Notes under the pieces: model-generated | Told to the model about the DNA's origin: nothing | Seen by the model: only the letters and a program-made list of their open reading frames with translations | Database searches by the model: none | Made by a program: the position numbers and the translations under genes | NCBI RefSeq assembly: GCF_051020975.1 | Contig: NC_135037.1 | Location: 2,790,001-2,854,000 of the forward strand | Source: Osmia lignaria lignaria | Lineage: Eukaryota; Arthropoda; Insecta; Hymenoptera; Megachilidae | DNA: 64,000 bases | Reading direction: 5' to 3' | Shown: positions 10,138 to 23,064 of the stretch, in pieces | Position numbering within the stretch: the first letter of the stretch is position 1 | How the letters are laid out: every line of letters starts with the position of its first letter

Positions 10138-13100
10138 ATGAAAAGAGGGTAAGTGGTCGCGTTGTTCGTCAATAAATGACTCTATTATTCGTTTTCTGTA
10201 GCAACCGCGCTCGAATTTAATGCTAGATATAATCCCATGGAACAGGATCATACGGATACTTTCTAACGGAACCTTTCGAACGAATCTTCTATTTGAACGG
10301 AACGGAACGGAACGGAACGGAATGAAACGAAACGAAACGAGCGGATAATAAGCGAATAAGCGGATAACCGAGTCAGGTCGAGTCACGAGATGCAACGTGT
10401 AAACGAAAGCGAGAGAAAATCGAAAGGAAAACGAACCTTGTTTCACGAGGGCAATAGATAAAAACGCAACGAATTCAAGCTATAAAATACTTTCGAGAAC
10501 ACGCGCGCTTTCTTCCAACTTCAAACCTGTTTTCCGCGAGTTTGCGGCCAGTTAATCGCATCGGGATCGAGCAAGTATTTGCATCGATTCCCATTCGAAT
10601 CTTACGTACGCGTCACATTCCATTAGCATGCATCACGCGTGTCTGCGTTACGGTTCGGGTTAAAAACGAGAAATTCTAGCTCGATTGAGAAAGAAAAAAA
10701 GAAAGGGAAAAGGGAAAAAAGAAAATGCGCTGATCATTTGGACATTCGCAAGGAACAAGTTTAGCGACGAAGCGGTACGAGCCTGTAGTTCGTATAGCGG
10801 ACAAAATCACCGTTATAGGAGGCCGCAACAGATAGCCACGTTTCAAGATACTTTGATCGTACAAGCTTGACCAAAGCAGGCCATACGTTCTTGTTTCTTT
10901 TACCGCCTCGTCTTTTATCGCGTTCCTTCTGTTGGATGACCAACCATTCAAATAACGATAATTTTATTTAACCTATAGCGAATGAACCAACTCATCATAG
11001 GGATAGTCCCTAAAGTCAAAAAATAGATTATTCACCTTCGTCACTCAGTTAGTCATAATGGCTAAGGTCATCCTCCCCCACTAGGTTAAGAATATATTAT
11101 ACAGGGTGTTCGACAACAGGTGGGCAAAATTTTAAGGGGTGATTGTAGGGATCAAAATAAGACGTAAATCAAGAATAACGAAATAGCGTATACTCCCTGA
11201 CCATAGGTCCTGCTCAGAAAGAAAGATGTAACCAGCGAGTCGTGTACTTACTTATTGCGTTCCATTGCGTATTTCATCATACACGTAATTCTGTTAGTTG
11301 AGTTCGGCGTGAGACAAGGAACTACTTGAATAAACTTTCATACTTAAAAAGCAGTCGTTTCTTCACCCAGATTCCAACACTTCTTTCCCATCGAAATTTC
11401 TATTTCTTCGCCATATTATCTTCCTACGACTCGATTACTCGCTTTTGGCGGTGGGTTTGAATAACAATGAAAGTAAATTGAATCGAATGATTCTGTAAAC
11501 AGAATTATTTGAATTTCAGGTGGTACTTGCCGTTGGTGCTTTTAATTTCCATCGTTTCCTCGTCAAAGCAAACGGGATGGATACCGTGCATCGAGTTGAA
11601 ACGAGATTTGCAAGTCCCTTGCAAATGTTCCGTTTCCACGGAATACAGCCGCTCGATCGAGATGAATTGCGACCGGGCGATCTTTACGCGAGACAACGTG
11701 GACAGTCTACGAGAGGAGCCGATCGTTTCGTTCAGCCAAAGAAACAGCGGATACCAAAATCTACCGGAGGATTTGCTCGAATCCGCGAACTTAAACCTGA
11801 GGAAACTCGATTTATCTGGCAATTCGATTCATAGACTGATGGGTCGCGCGCTTCGTGCCCAGACGCTGCTGACCGAATTAAAGATGGCCGATAATTTATT
11901 GGGCGACAACCTGAATCCGATATTTTCGAGCAACGAGTTTCACGGGATGAAGGAGCTGAGACTGCTCGATCTGAGCAGAAACGGTCTTCGAAGTATCGAA
12001 GAGGGTATATTCAAGGGGTGCGACAGCCTCGAGCAACTTTACTTGGACGGTAACAATTTGACCGCGGTACCGACGATGTCGCTGAAAGGACCAAAGTCTA
12101 TCAGAGTGTTGTCGCTGTCTGGTAATAATATCGGTACGTAGGAGTAAAAGGATTCGTATTTGAAACGATATAAAACTTTCCGTTTCAGTTTTCTTTCAAA
12201 TGCATAGGGATGTGCGAGAACCCGAAATTACGGGCTCGGGCGGACGTCCGATACATCCGTGTAGCCCGACTTTTTCGGGTTCGATCGGGCTCAATCGGAC
12301 TGATTCGGACGAGCTCCCGTAGTATTATTTTTCCACATAATAAAAATTATCTTATTCCAAAATTCCATATAAAACAGATTTTGCACATGTTTATTGCAAG
12401 TATTAACAAGTACTTACATGAGAGTTGTGTCGCTCGTCCAAATCAACCCGACTAAGCCCGATCGAACCCGAAAAAGTCGGGCTACCCGACTGCACGGACG
12501 CCCGCTCGAGCCCGCCCGATTAGTCGGGCCGCACATTACTAAATCGTTACCTTTCGCGATCTGTTTTTCTTTCAAGAGATATTACGACAATGCGAGATTT
12601 CCCTAATTTTTTCTCTCCTTTCATAGCTTCGTTACCACGAGCCGCTTTTTCGATGATCGGTGAATCGCTATTGCGATTAGATCTGAGCGATAACGAATTG
12701 TCTCATATGGAGGATGACGCTCTTTCCGGACTGGAACAATTATTGCTCTTAAATATATCCCACAATGATCTCGGCCGTTTTAACAGTGACGTATTCAAAG
12801 GTATAATAGAGAGAGAAAGATTCAATTAACATCGACTAACATCGAATCGATTATATCTACAGGGGCTTATAATTTACTGCAATTGGATCTGTCGGCAAAC
12901 TTCCTTCAAGAATTTCCCAGCGACGCGTTGAGACATTTGACGGACTTGAAGTTTCTCAACGTTTCCAACAATTTAATTACCGTAAGCAATATCCACGTCG
13001 CGATACGTTTATCCGATCTGATCGGTTCACCTTCCAGGAGATAGAACGCGTGCAGTTGACGACGCTGAAAGAACTTCAGGTATTGGATCTTAGTCGAAAC

Positions 13101-16100
13101 AACATTGGTCGGCTTGGAGCAAATACCTTCTCAGATCTTTCTAGCCTCGCTAGGCTCGACTTAAGCTTGAACGTTTTACGCACGGTAGGTAAAGAATAGA
13201 ATAAAAAGGTAAAAGGAGGAGTCTACTTAACGGGATCTCTATCGTTATTCACTCAGGTGGAGGAATCATCGTTCGACGGTTTGATCGAGCTAAAGTGGTT
13301 ATCTTTGCAAGACAATAACATCTTATTAGTACCGGGTACGGCTCTAGCGAGATTACCCTCGTTGACTCATCTTCACATGGAGTTCAATCGTATAGCCGCA
13401 CTGTCCACCGAGCTGATCAAACCGACATCCTCCAGTCTCGTTAGACTGGCGCTTACCCGAAACCTGATGCGAGAAATACCGGCTGGCTTGTTTCGGGATT
13501 TCGAGAATCTGATCGGCATCGAGTTATCCGGAAATATGCTGTCCAGCATCTCCAGCGACACGTTCTCCGGACTAGAGGACACGTTACTCGACTTGGACGT
13601 TTCCTTCAATAGATTAACGTCGATCGGCGAACTTGCTCTGAAGAAACTGATTTCTCTTAACTTAGCCGGTAATCGACTGACACGGATCAGGCCAGAGACT
13701 TTCGCCCAATTGCGGATGCTCGAATTTTTAAACTTAAGCTCGAATCCGTTGTACGGAGGTTTCCCGCCGGTTTTTCCATCCTCCTTGCTGAACCTGGACG
13801 TGTCGCGAACCGGTCTAAAGATTTTACCGGCGATATTGTTCCGGAACCTCGAATCCATCGAGAGAATATCGATCGCTGGAAATCGGTTGGAAAGGATCGA
13901 GGAAGCGACGTTCAACGATCTTCGCAACCTGTCCAGGATCGATCTGTCCGGCAATCGACTTGAACTGATCGAGAACGGAGCTTTCGTGGGCTTGATCGGT
14001 CTGTACGAGTTGAACTTGCGAGGGAACAGATTAAGCTCGTTCGCCGGGGAACACTTCGATACCGGGACCGGTCTTGAGATTCTAGACTTGTCCGACAATC
14101 GAATAGAACGATTCTCCCCGACGGCTTTTGCGATTCATCCGAGGCTGAGGGAGCTCGATCTGTCGGGCAATCGACTCGTCTACTTGCCGACCGATTACTT
14201 GAAACCATCGCAATTCTTGGAGGGGCTTCGATTGGCCAGGAACAGCTTGAGACGCATCGACGAGTTTGCCTTTTCTCAGCTCGGCCGGCTTCGAGATTTG
14301 AACCTGGCCTCGAATCGGATCGAATCGGTCGACGAGCTGGCTTTTCACAACTCTACCCAGCTACAATTGATCGATCTGTCCGGAAACGTTATCGAAACGT
14401 TGAGCGAAAGAACGCTCGAAGGTCTGCTCCGCCTCGAGCATTTGAATCTACGGGACAATCGTTTGAACACCTTACCGGATACGATCTTCGAGCCGAGCAG
14501 AGTGCGCACGGTCGAGAGCATCGATCTGGCCGGAAATCGGATCAACGAGATCCCGATCATATCTCTCCGAAGACAATCTGGCTCCTTGTCCAGTTTGAAT
14601 CTCGCTCGTAACAGGATGGTCGAACTGTTCGATCAGGATATCCCTGGCAACCTGAAGGACCTAGATCTCTCGGGCAATCCTTTAAGCGAGAACGCGATCA
14701 ACCGAATTCTCGGAGAGGCAAAGATTTTGCGTTCGTTGAATCTTGCCAATACCGGTGTTAAACGTCTGGTCAGATTGGAAACACCTTTTCTCAAGCGACT
14801 GAATCTGTCCGGGAACGATCTGATGAACGTTCCAAGCGACGCGCTTGAACGCACCACCATGTTACAGAGCTTGGATCTCTCGAGGAACAACTTTTCAGAT
14901 TTTCAAAGCGTGATCGGTACTTTGAAACGATTACCGGTGCTTCGTTGGTTGGACGTGTCCGGAAACGACGCGGGAATTTTAAACGAAACCAGCTTCGACG
15001 GTTTGAACGGCTTGCGTTTTCTTAACCTGTCCGACCTGCCCACCTGCACCAGGATCGAGAAGAACGTTTTCAAACCGTTGCCGAAGCTACGCTCCTTGTC
15101 GGCGTATAGCTACCCGAAATTAGGTTACTTCGACCTACAGGGGATTCTTAAAGGAATGAACGGTTTAGAGACGTTGGACGTCGAGGTGAAAGATTCATCG
15201 GTGAGCAACGAACAGTTATCGATACGCAGCCATCCTCGGCTCAGGGAATTAACTCTGCGAGGCGAGAGACTGAAGAATCTAATGTCGAGCTCGTTGGTCG
15301 GCGTTCGAGGACCGACCTTCTTTCTCGGTCTAAAGAACACCTCCATCGACTCGATACCCGCTTCCTTGTTTTTCCCGGTCCCGCGTTCCACTCACTTGGA
15401 GCTGGACGTTTCCGGCAGTAAATTTACCACTCTGTCCGCTCAATTCCTTGCCGCGCTCGACGAACGAACCGGCTTTGTCAAGATCAACGGCCTTCAACGG
15501 AATCCGATTAACTGCGATTGCGACGCCAGGCAACTGTGGAAGTGGCTGAAAACGAACGGTAATGGCCACGCGTCGAGCGTCCTTTGCGCCGCTCCGCCTC
15601 ACCTCCGCGGGGCTATTTTCACCAATCTGACCGAGGATCGATTATCGTGTTCCAACTTCTCTTTCGTTTCTTCTTTATTGTACGATCAGTCGGGCGATCG
15701 AGTACCGGCCTCCAATAACTTGGAAACGACGCTCCCTTCCATTGGTCATGCCTCCGGTAGATCGACGCTCCCAGAGCCCGACATCATTTGGACAGTAGCC
15801 CCTACGGTTCGAAACTCTGATCGCAATAAGCATTACAACGAGGACCGCGTGCTTACCGCGTCACCAGGTGCGAACGCTTCGGGAACCGACGATACTTTGA
15901 TCATCGGTATCGTTGGCGGAGTAGTCGCGTTCATAGCCTTCATTGTGCTAGTCATTTGCGTGTGCCGTTTCAAATGGTCCGGCCGAATAGAACAAGCACG
16001 TTTGGCTGCTCTGGCCACTAGCAGCATCCCTGATGTTTCGATGATCAGAGGCGCAGCCAGCACCTACTCGGGCAAAATCAATCACGATATCTACGTTGGA

Positions 16101-16349
16101 TCCTACAACGGATCGACGTTGGACCGCGGAAACGGACCGATCGTTCCTCCCGTTCCGACCACGCCCGTTCAAATGATGCCTTACGTACAACCACCGATAC
16201 ACCTCGTGCACACCCTTTTACCTCCCACACCGCAATCCCATTCGCACTCGCAATCGCAACTGCAAGCACAACAGTTTTACGGATATTGCGATGCTCCCTC
16301 TTTACCTATGTACATTGCCTGTCCTCCGGATACTAAATGCGACAGATAA
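10138..16349 (+). CDS. Large leucine-rich-repeat single-pass membrane protein (chaoptin/artichoke type)
   Basis: Six coding exons: 10138-10148, 11520-12133, 12627-12800, 12863-12981, 13038-13184, 13257-16349; 1385 residues. The 11-nt first exon (ATG AAA AGA GG) completes a signal peptide, MKRGWYLPLVLLISIVSS; no other nearby ATG gives one. A Cys-containing N-terminal cap (IPC..VPCKCSV..MNCDRA) is followed by about 40 LRRs of the form LxxLxLSxNxL from residue ~80 to ~1090. Then come a chaoptin-like segment (SYPKLGYFD..), a C-terminal cap NPINCDCDARQLWKWL near residue 1104, a membrane helix IIGIVGGVVAFIAFIVLVIC near 1237, and a ~125-residue cytoplasmic tail rich in Pro, Ser and Gln. Chaoptin itself is GPI-anchored and artichoke secreted, as far as I know, so the family is likely but the orthologue is not assigned. 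The family acts in cell adhesion and extracellular matrix. Confidence 0.88.
10149..11519. other. Large first intron of the LRR gene
   Basis: A 1.37-kb intron between the 11-nt first coding exon and exon 2. It holds a short (GGAAC)n-type tract at about 10296-10340, a GC-richer first half with many CpGs that may be regulatory, and a truncated copy of the foldback element starting near 11097. No additional exon was recognised. Confidence 0.5.
11097..11195. repeat. Truncated copy of foldback element (ACAGGGTGTTC end)
   Basis: Starts TACAGGGTGTTCGACAACAG and continues with GTGGGCAAAATTTTAAGGGG, then similarity to 27343-27240 (reverse strand) and 29073 onward for about 100 bp before diverging. Only one terminus is present. 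Confidence 0.6.
12205..12541. mobile_element. MITE family A, copy 1 (in LRR gene intron)
   Basis: About 110-bp imperfect terminal inverted repeats. The left end starts GGGATGTGCGAGAACCCG; the right end, reversed, starts GTAATGTGCGGCCCGACTAA. Both contain GTAGCCCGACTTTTTCGGGT. The central part (TTTTCCACATAATAAAAATT ... TTATTGCAAGTATTAACAAG) is shared with copies at 21413 and 23065. TA flanks both ends, compatible with a TA duplication. No transposase. Confidence 0.75.
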
Positions 16350-17911
16350 CTTTTCCATTCCAAGCACGACGCGACGGCGCAAGCCTCGTATAATACCTCA
16401 TGCATATTCGAATATCTTCAAATATCTTATTATCATACATACTTATGTACATACATCGTTTTCTTATTTTGAAAACTACATATTTGTTAATACAGGAAAG
16501 TCTTCTTCTTTCAACGAATCCATTCTCCTTTGACGTATTTTCCAGAAGCGATCTGCTAAACGATACTCTTATCTGCTTCTTTCTTCCCTGCAAATAAATA
16601 AATAAGTTAATGTTAGTAAATAGATAAATAAATGAATAAATATTGTTATACATTACACTATGAATTTCAATGCAGCAAACGTTACCTTTTCCTCTGACAA
16701 TGAATCCATCGTTCTAAAATCGAATGTTTGACTAGCGCAAGGCATAACCTAGCGTTACTAATGAAAATCTACGTTATCGTTTGTTTTTAAGCTTTTAACC
16801 CATTAACTGCCAAATTTTTATTTTTGATATTTCTATTTAACATTTTATTTAATATAATCCTATTGCAAGTGATAAAAAGAAATATATATATTCAAATCCC
16901 CATTTGGGGATCGCGGTAGCAAATGGGTTAATTGACTAATTGAAACTTGCAACTTTGTATCGATTATTGAAACGTAACAATCACGAATTGCAAGTCGCGT
17001 ATGCTCCGCGCTAGTTTGTGAGTATGCAGGTAAGTAGGCAAGTATTGAGTATTTTACTATACTCTATACACGTATGGCCGAAACACACGGTATGCATTGA
17101 TATAACGTAACCTTATTTCGCGATCGTGATATGTCACAAGTATATATATTTATATGACATATCGGTATATCGATAAATAGCCGGGTATTTGTAAACATCA
17201 GTATTTAAAAGCGGTTTCGTTTTTTTCTATGAAATCTTAATTTTCTACAAAATAACAAACGTAATGCTCGTTTGGCGTACATCTTTGAAACGAACCTCCA
17301 ACTTTTGACAGGTTCTTTACTCTTCTTTCAAACATCATATCAGTTATGAAAGAATCGTGAAATTATGTAAAATTGTAAAATCTTAAAATGTATACTAATT
17401 AAACAGTAAGCTGTACAAACAGTACTACACAAAAATGCTTTCAATTGCTTTCGACGGTTTGATTAACGTTCAGTCGTTTCAAATATTACGCATATACACT
17501 GAATGCCTGAAGACGCGTATTTTATAACATAATTGTACAAATTGTAATGTATAAGTACACAAAATTTATATATGAAAGTGAAAAAAGTGTGATAGAGGGA
17601 GGAAGGGAAAGATAAAGACAGAGATAGAGAGAGATAAGAAAAAAATCAAATACAGGAAAAAATTTGAAGAAATTTGAAGAAATAAGACTACACATCAGGA
17701 GAAATTTTTATCCAGTTTTGATCTTGAGTATACGACAAACAGAATTCATCAAAATTTCACTGGTAAAATGTCAAAGACAAAGTGCATGGATTCTTCAACA
17801 ATGACTTGATCGAAAGGTAAATCTTTTGCTTTTCGTCCAATCATCTATTCTGTGTTGTATGCATATTATAAGGTGAAAAATTTATAGGAACCTCAAGATA
17901 CATGCTGTAAC
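16350..17911. other. Spacer between LRR gene and Tyr-rich adaptor gene
   Basis: Holds the LRR 3' UTR (possible AATAAA signals at about 16590-16640), a TTAA-flanked element at 16795-16931, AT-rich sequence, and probably a non-coding 5' exon of the next gene near 17769-17816, ending GAAAG/GTAAATC and splicing to an acceptor TTATAG at 17887. Confidence 0.5.
16795..16931. mobile_element. piggyBac-like MITE (TTAA-CCC...GGG-TTAA)
   Basis: 137 bp bounded by TTAA on both sides. Left end TTAACCCATTAACTGCCAAA; right end, reversed, ATTAACCCATTTGCTACC. TTAA target duplication and CCC/GGG termini are hallmarks of the piggyBac superfamily. No coding capacity. A related element is at 46982-47127. Confidence 0.65.
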
Positions 17912-20900
17912 ATGATACGACCTTTTGTCGAGGAAACTACCTGGTGTTACTGGGTTGTCTCTGTTGGAGCATTGTTATCGTTTCTTGGCCTCATTGTTGC
18001 TTGTATTTGCAGTTGTCGCCGTAATGAAAACAAGTAATTGAGCACACAATTATAATCGCAAGTGTATAGCTATGTTTTTATACTTTAATGCATAATTTTG
18101 AAGATACAGTTTATTTGACCGTTTCCAAGGATACATTCAGTTGTAATTCCTTTAAATAGGAATGAATTTCTTGGCCTTGCTGGAATGGTAACTCTAAACG
18201 ATTCTGACAACGATGGCATTAACAGGATTCCAGTAACAAATGTCCCATACGTATCTACACAAGATGCTGTTGAAAGTGCAAAAAGGTTCCTGCCGACACG
18301 TTGAGCTTCGTTCAACAACTTTATCTGAATACGCTTGCATCGTAGTATTGCTTTTCAAAAATATCCAAACTTTATCGTTGCTTTGATACGTGTAGCCTAT
18401 TATAGAGTATACATATATTAAGTACAAGATTGATTTGCCTTACAAATAATAAATTAAAACGTTCTTACATTCTGTATATAGAACAACCAGTGCCAATAGA
18501 AGTCTTCCAGATATTCCAAAAGACAAGGAAAAGAAAGATGAAAGTACAGATGCGTCCGTATCCCAAAGCATTTATGAAACCACTGAAACGATCGGGGATC
18601 ATTCAGAATTATATGCCACCGTTCGTGATACAGGTATCAACGTAAACATTAGAGATAATCGAGTACATTTGAATAATACTATCGCCTTTGACATAGCGAC
18701 GAAGGAACGAATACCGGAAGAGGAGATACAAGAAATTTTACACCAAAGGCCTTTGATTCAAGAAAACTCGGCCGATCAGTATTCAAGATTTACATCTCCA
18801 AATTCTGACACTGGTAATGAACGAAAGAAGAATTATTATCTATTTCTCTTATCTTATTGGTAAACGTTTCCGTTTCTTCCAGTCGAGCATCCGTACGCTC
18901 AACTTCAAAACGTTCAAAAGACTGAGGTTAATCAAGCGATTAGGTAAAGTAATGCTGAATGTAATCGGTGAAGACAAGTTCTCTCGGTTATTAAAATCGA
19001 TAATAATGTTGCAGAAGTAACGTGAAACAAATGATCGACACCGAGCAACCGTCTACGTCGACGTGTCAAGCTGGAAACGGAAACCCGGTTGCTCCACCGC
19101 GAACCCGTCGATCGTCTTCGCACAATTCGCTTTTAACTAACGAAACCGCTTCCTATGACATTCAAGCGGCTAATGCCATATCAGGTGGAGTACAAGCTAA
19201 TCAAGATCTGCCGTATATGACGCCACCGCTTTCGATGCTATTACCCCAGTCGTCTCAACCTCGCTCTAACAGTCCGCAACAACATTTCAGTGGAGACTCT
19301 CAGGATTCGAGTAAATATATTTTTGTTCATTTGCGAGTTTATGAAATATCTCATCTTTTTTCCTTGTTTTCTCTCCTTATATATATATATATGTATTTTT
19401 TTTTACAATAGAAGGATACACCAGTATAAGCGTAAGAGAGCCCCTAGCAAACATCATGGCGCAAACGAAGACAATTTGTCGACAAAGTCAATCTGCCAGA
19501 CCTCTAACGGATCCTCATTATGCGACGGTGTCGGACGACTCTGGTATTCGTGCTAAGCAATAACCCATAGGATACTTAACGCCTATCTTTGATATTCGAT
19601 AGACAAACTGTATGTACGTTCTGTTTAACAGACGAGATGTACGCTGCGATCGACGAACAAGAGAAAGTGTACACCAGTGGCAGCGAAACGTACGCTCAAA
19701 TACAGCCTACCATGACAGAGGTTCAACGAGTAACGCAAAACGAACAAACATTGTTTTCTCGAGCTCCGTCACGTTCCGAAGAGACTTACTCCGCTCCACA
19801 ACCTCCGAGCGTCGACAGTTTGCGGCACGTCGCGCACGCTCATTCTAGACAAGGTAAATAACGATCGACGATAAGTTTTTCTTGTTTTCCCGCCTCCGCC
19901 TTCAATTTTCGTTAATCGTTTTGCGAATTCGTCCTCAGCTTCGTCCTCGAGTGCCAACAGTTCAATCGTAAATCCTGCATCGCCTAAACCGGAGAAACGT
20001 CAGGCTAATTCTCCGCTACCACCGCCTCCACCGGTGGAAGGAACGATGGAAGTGTACGCGTCGATCGAGAAGAGAACGAAGAACGAAGAACGATTAAAAT
20101 CGAGTCTGTCGAACGAAAAATCATTAGAGGATATGTACGCGAAGGTGATGAAGAAAAAGAAAGACGGGGAAGAGCAACAGAACGAAGCGCATAGTATTCT
20201 GTCTTCGGAGATTGTTGTCTCTTCTGGTACGTTTCGAAAGCCTAGTCTGGTCGAGATAAATAGAGTTTCATGGTCTAGTCACGATTCTATGGAACTGCAA
20301 AAGAAGGAGTCCGAATCCGCCCACTACGCTGCAACATCGAACAATTCTATCGGTAACTTTCATTCGGACATTGCCGTTTTGAAATCGGTCAGGAACAATG
20401 AGAACGCGGATAGCATAAACTTCGGAGTCGAGCACGGTTACGAGGCGGTCGCGGTTGATTTGCCGAAAAATAATCCAACTACGATTCGCGAGTCCTGCGA
20501 TCCTAATTACGAGACGCTACGTTCGCAACAGTATTCAGGGAAAAACGTGGATTACCATCAAAGCGCCGGCGTGGCTACGGTAGCCGTAAGAAACGGTACA
20601 GACTTACCAACAGCTTACACGGTACCGTTCAAGCCGAGACAAACGAGCAACGCTAGCAGCGAAGATCCTGGATACGAAAAGGTGAGATTGCGGAAGAGAA
20701 GAATCGAGGTGGATCAAGACACGGACTCGGAACCGAATTACGAGAGTATGCCGCACGATCCAGGTGAACCTAATTACGCGTCCGTTTGTCGACCAGGCGA
20801 CAGCGACACGGATCCCAACTACGAGTCGGTCAATCACGGTGATCCGAATTACGAGAGCGTTAAATATTTAAGCGTCGCTCGTACCAACGAGGAACCGCCG

Positions 20901-21062
20901 TACGAACAAGTGAACTCTTATAAAACCGAACACAATCGAGACGGATACGAGAAAGTGAGAAAGCAGTTGTCCAACACCGATTACGAAAGGATATATCAGG
21001 ATCATTCTATGGACCTGATCGATAACGGGGATACCGACGACGAACAATACGTGCAAGTATAA
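17912..21062 (+). CDS. Tyrosine-motif-rich single-pass transmembrane adaptor-like protein (unrecognised family)
   Basis: Eight coding exons: 17912-18033, 18160-18285, 18482-18813, 18883-18943, 19015-19310, 19412-19543, 19632-19853, 19939-21062; 2415 nt, 804 residues, all phases consistent. The N-terminus is MIRPFVEETTWCYWVV, about 12 residues before one helix (13-33) and no cleavable signal peptide. The helix runs into CICSC-RR (31-37), a likely palmitoylation and stop-transfer site. The remaining ~765 residues look disordered and carry many Tyr motifs: ELYATV, HPYAQL, HYATV, MYAAI, TYAQI, VYASI, MYAKV, GYEAV, NYETL, GYEKV (twice), NYESM, NYASV, NYESV (twice), YEQV, DYERIY, and C-terminal QYVQV. 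This is the plan of transmembrane adaptors such as LAT, PAG and NTAL, which recruit SH2 proteins. That function is inferred; I see no homology. VQV at the end could bind class II PDZ domains. Confidence 0.85.
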
Positions 21063-21412
21063 TTACTAGGCGGGTTATTTCCTTGCTTCGATGATTCATT
21101 TCGGTTCATGACCTAAGGAGGCCTAAAAGCTACACTCCAATCTACGTTATATGCGGATCTGTTAAATCGACACACATGTAAATTGTACGATAATCTTTTT
21201 CTCTACTTTTAAACCATCTTCGTTAACAAGCGTATTTTATACCGTCTTCTTTTCTCTTTTTTTTCATATACTCGTTCTATGTTCCACTGGACTATTCTTT
21301 GTTCTCTCTTTGTTGCTGCTGAAACGTAAAATGTTTCTTTTAAAACGTCGCATAAACCCGATATGTACATCGTTTAATCCAAAGAAGCCAACTTGCGCGC
21401 GCACATATACAT

Positions 21413-21824
21413 TAGTGATGTGCGGCCCGACTAATACAGGATTGCCTTAAAATAAGCAACACGTCTGGCCAGTTGCTTATTACGGATCAAGACTATTCGG
21501 GTCGGTTCGGAAAACATCGGGCGGGCTCGGCCGGGTGTCCGATGCATACGTGCAATAGTGGTAGCCCAACTGTTTCGGGTCAGGTTGGATAAAGTCGGGC
21601 AGATTCTGACGAGCTCCCGCGGACCGCGGGATTTTCCTAATTCTTATAAGCATCTGCAAAATCTGTTTTATGTGGAATTTTGGAATAAGATAATTTTTAT
21701 GTGGAAAAATAATACTTGTAACGAATTTATTTCCGACCTGATCCGAAATAGTCGGGCTACCCGACTGCACGCATGTATCGGACACCCGCCCGAGCCCGCA
21801 ATATCGGGTACCCGCACATCCCTA
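21413..21824. mobile_element. MITE family A, copy 2
   Basis: Left end GTGATGTGCGGCCCGACTAA; right end, reversed, GGGATGTGCGGGTACCCGAT. TA flanks both ends. Shares the central AT-rich core (AAAATCTGTTTTATGTGGAA) with the copies at 12205 (inverted) and 23065. About 45 bp near the left end (starting CAGGATTGCCTTAAAATAAG) have no counterpart in copy 3. Confidence 0.78.
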
Positions 21825-23064
21825 GTGCACATAGAAAACATTTTACTTCATAAAAACGAAAACACGTTCGTATATTGGTGATAATGCATACAAGTATCCG
21901 TCGAACGTTTAATGGTAATATAACTCGTTCACGCTGTTGTACGTTTAGTTTTACGATAAATTTTAAATTTATTTCTTTGCACATCGTGGTAGATACTTAC
22001 ACGGTATCAACGAATGATCGCTCGTCATCACTCAACGATAAAATTATCGTTAATCGATCACTCATTTCGGTTAAGAAACACATCGCTACTTACGAACACA
22101 ATTTCTTCCATTTGTTCGTAGTTTTAAGCACTGATGTATACAGTTCTTGTGTTCTTGCGTGAAGAAGATATTTGTGGTATTTTGTTTTTTTTTTTTTTTT
22201 TTTTTTTCATTTTTTATCTGTGCTTGTAAAGCAACGTAACGCACTATAGCAGAACTGAACAACGACAGAGTTCAGTAGTAAGTATAACACTATATACGTG
22301 TAAAATATACATATGTAACCCTGAGCGTAACAATCCATTTGTACGGTGTCAAATTAATAGAAGAATGAAAAGGAAGATAGAGTTTTTGTGATTAAACGCG
22401 CTTGCTTTAAAACCGCAACGACCTGTATTCTTTTATGATTGTATTTTTACGATTTGTATTTTCCAAGAAATCGAATATTTTATCGGTAAAATAAAAAGAG
22501 AAGCTTGAAAAAAAAACCAACAGAATTGACTTTTCTTAAATTTCCTTAGTGCCATATTCTCCAGCATTCTAATTTCGAAAACTACAATATTCGTATAATA
22601 ATTTATATCGAAGATGACAAATAAAATACTAAAATTACACAAATGACAATAACAATAACAACAACGAAGCGAGTTAACTGGCGTAAAAATATATTTCGCG
22701 TTCTTTTGAAGGAACAAGTTTTCCGAAATATCGTTCAATTACAACCGAGCTAAGCTTATTGTTTCATTTTTTCTTTTTACCGTTAACAAAATAATTGATA
22801 CTACGTGGTCAGGTTATTGCCGATTCTTAAATTACTGCCTAGTGCATCGTTTTATTTTAGCCGATTATCTTATCTTGCTTGGATCTGAAGGATCTATTAC
22901 ACTTCGCACAACGTTTATTAAATCATGTATCTACGACATATTGCAAATATGAGTACGTTATACGTGTGCATATAAAAGAATTGAAACATAAAGGTATCAG
23001 TATCGATATCGGAAAGGTAACGTATCGTACCTATATACATAGTACATGATAGACGCCTGCACAC

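Noticed and set aside
13373..14098. 241-codon minus-strand open frame, plus several others opposite the LRR exon
   Set aside because: It is antisense to repetitive LRR codons; the repeat unit lacks antisense stops in that frame. The sense frame has a clear protein family, splice structure and signal peptide.
21558..21881. Open frame of 107 codons
   Set aside because: Lies mostly in MITE family A copy 2; equivalent frames in the other copies are not preserved.
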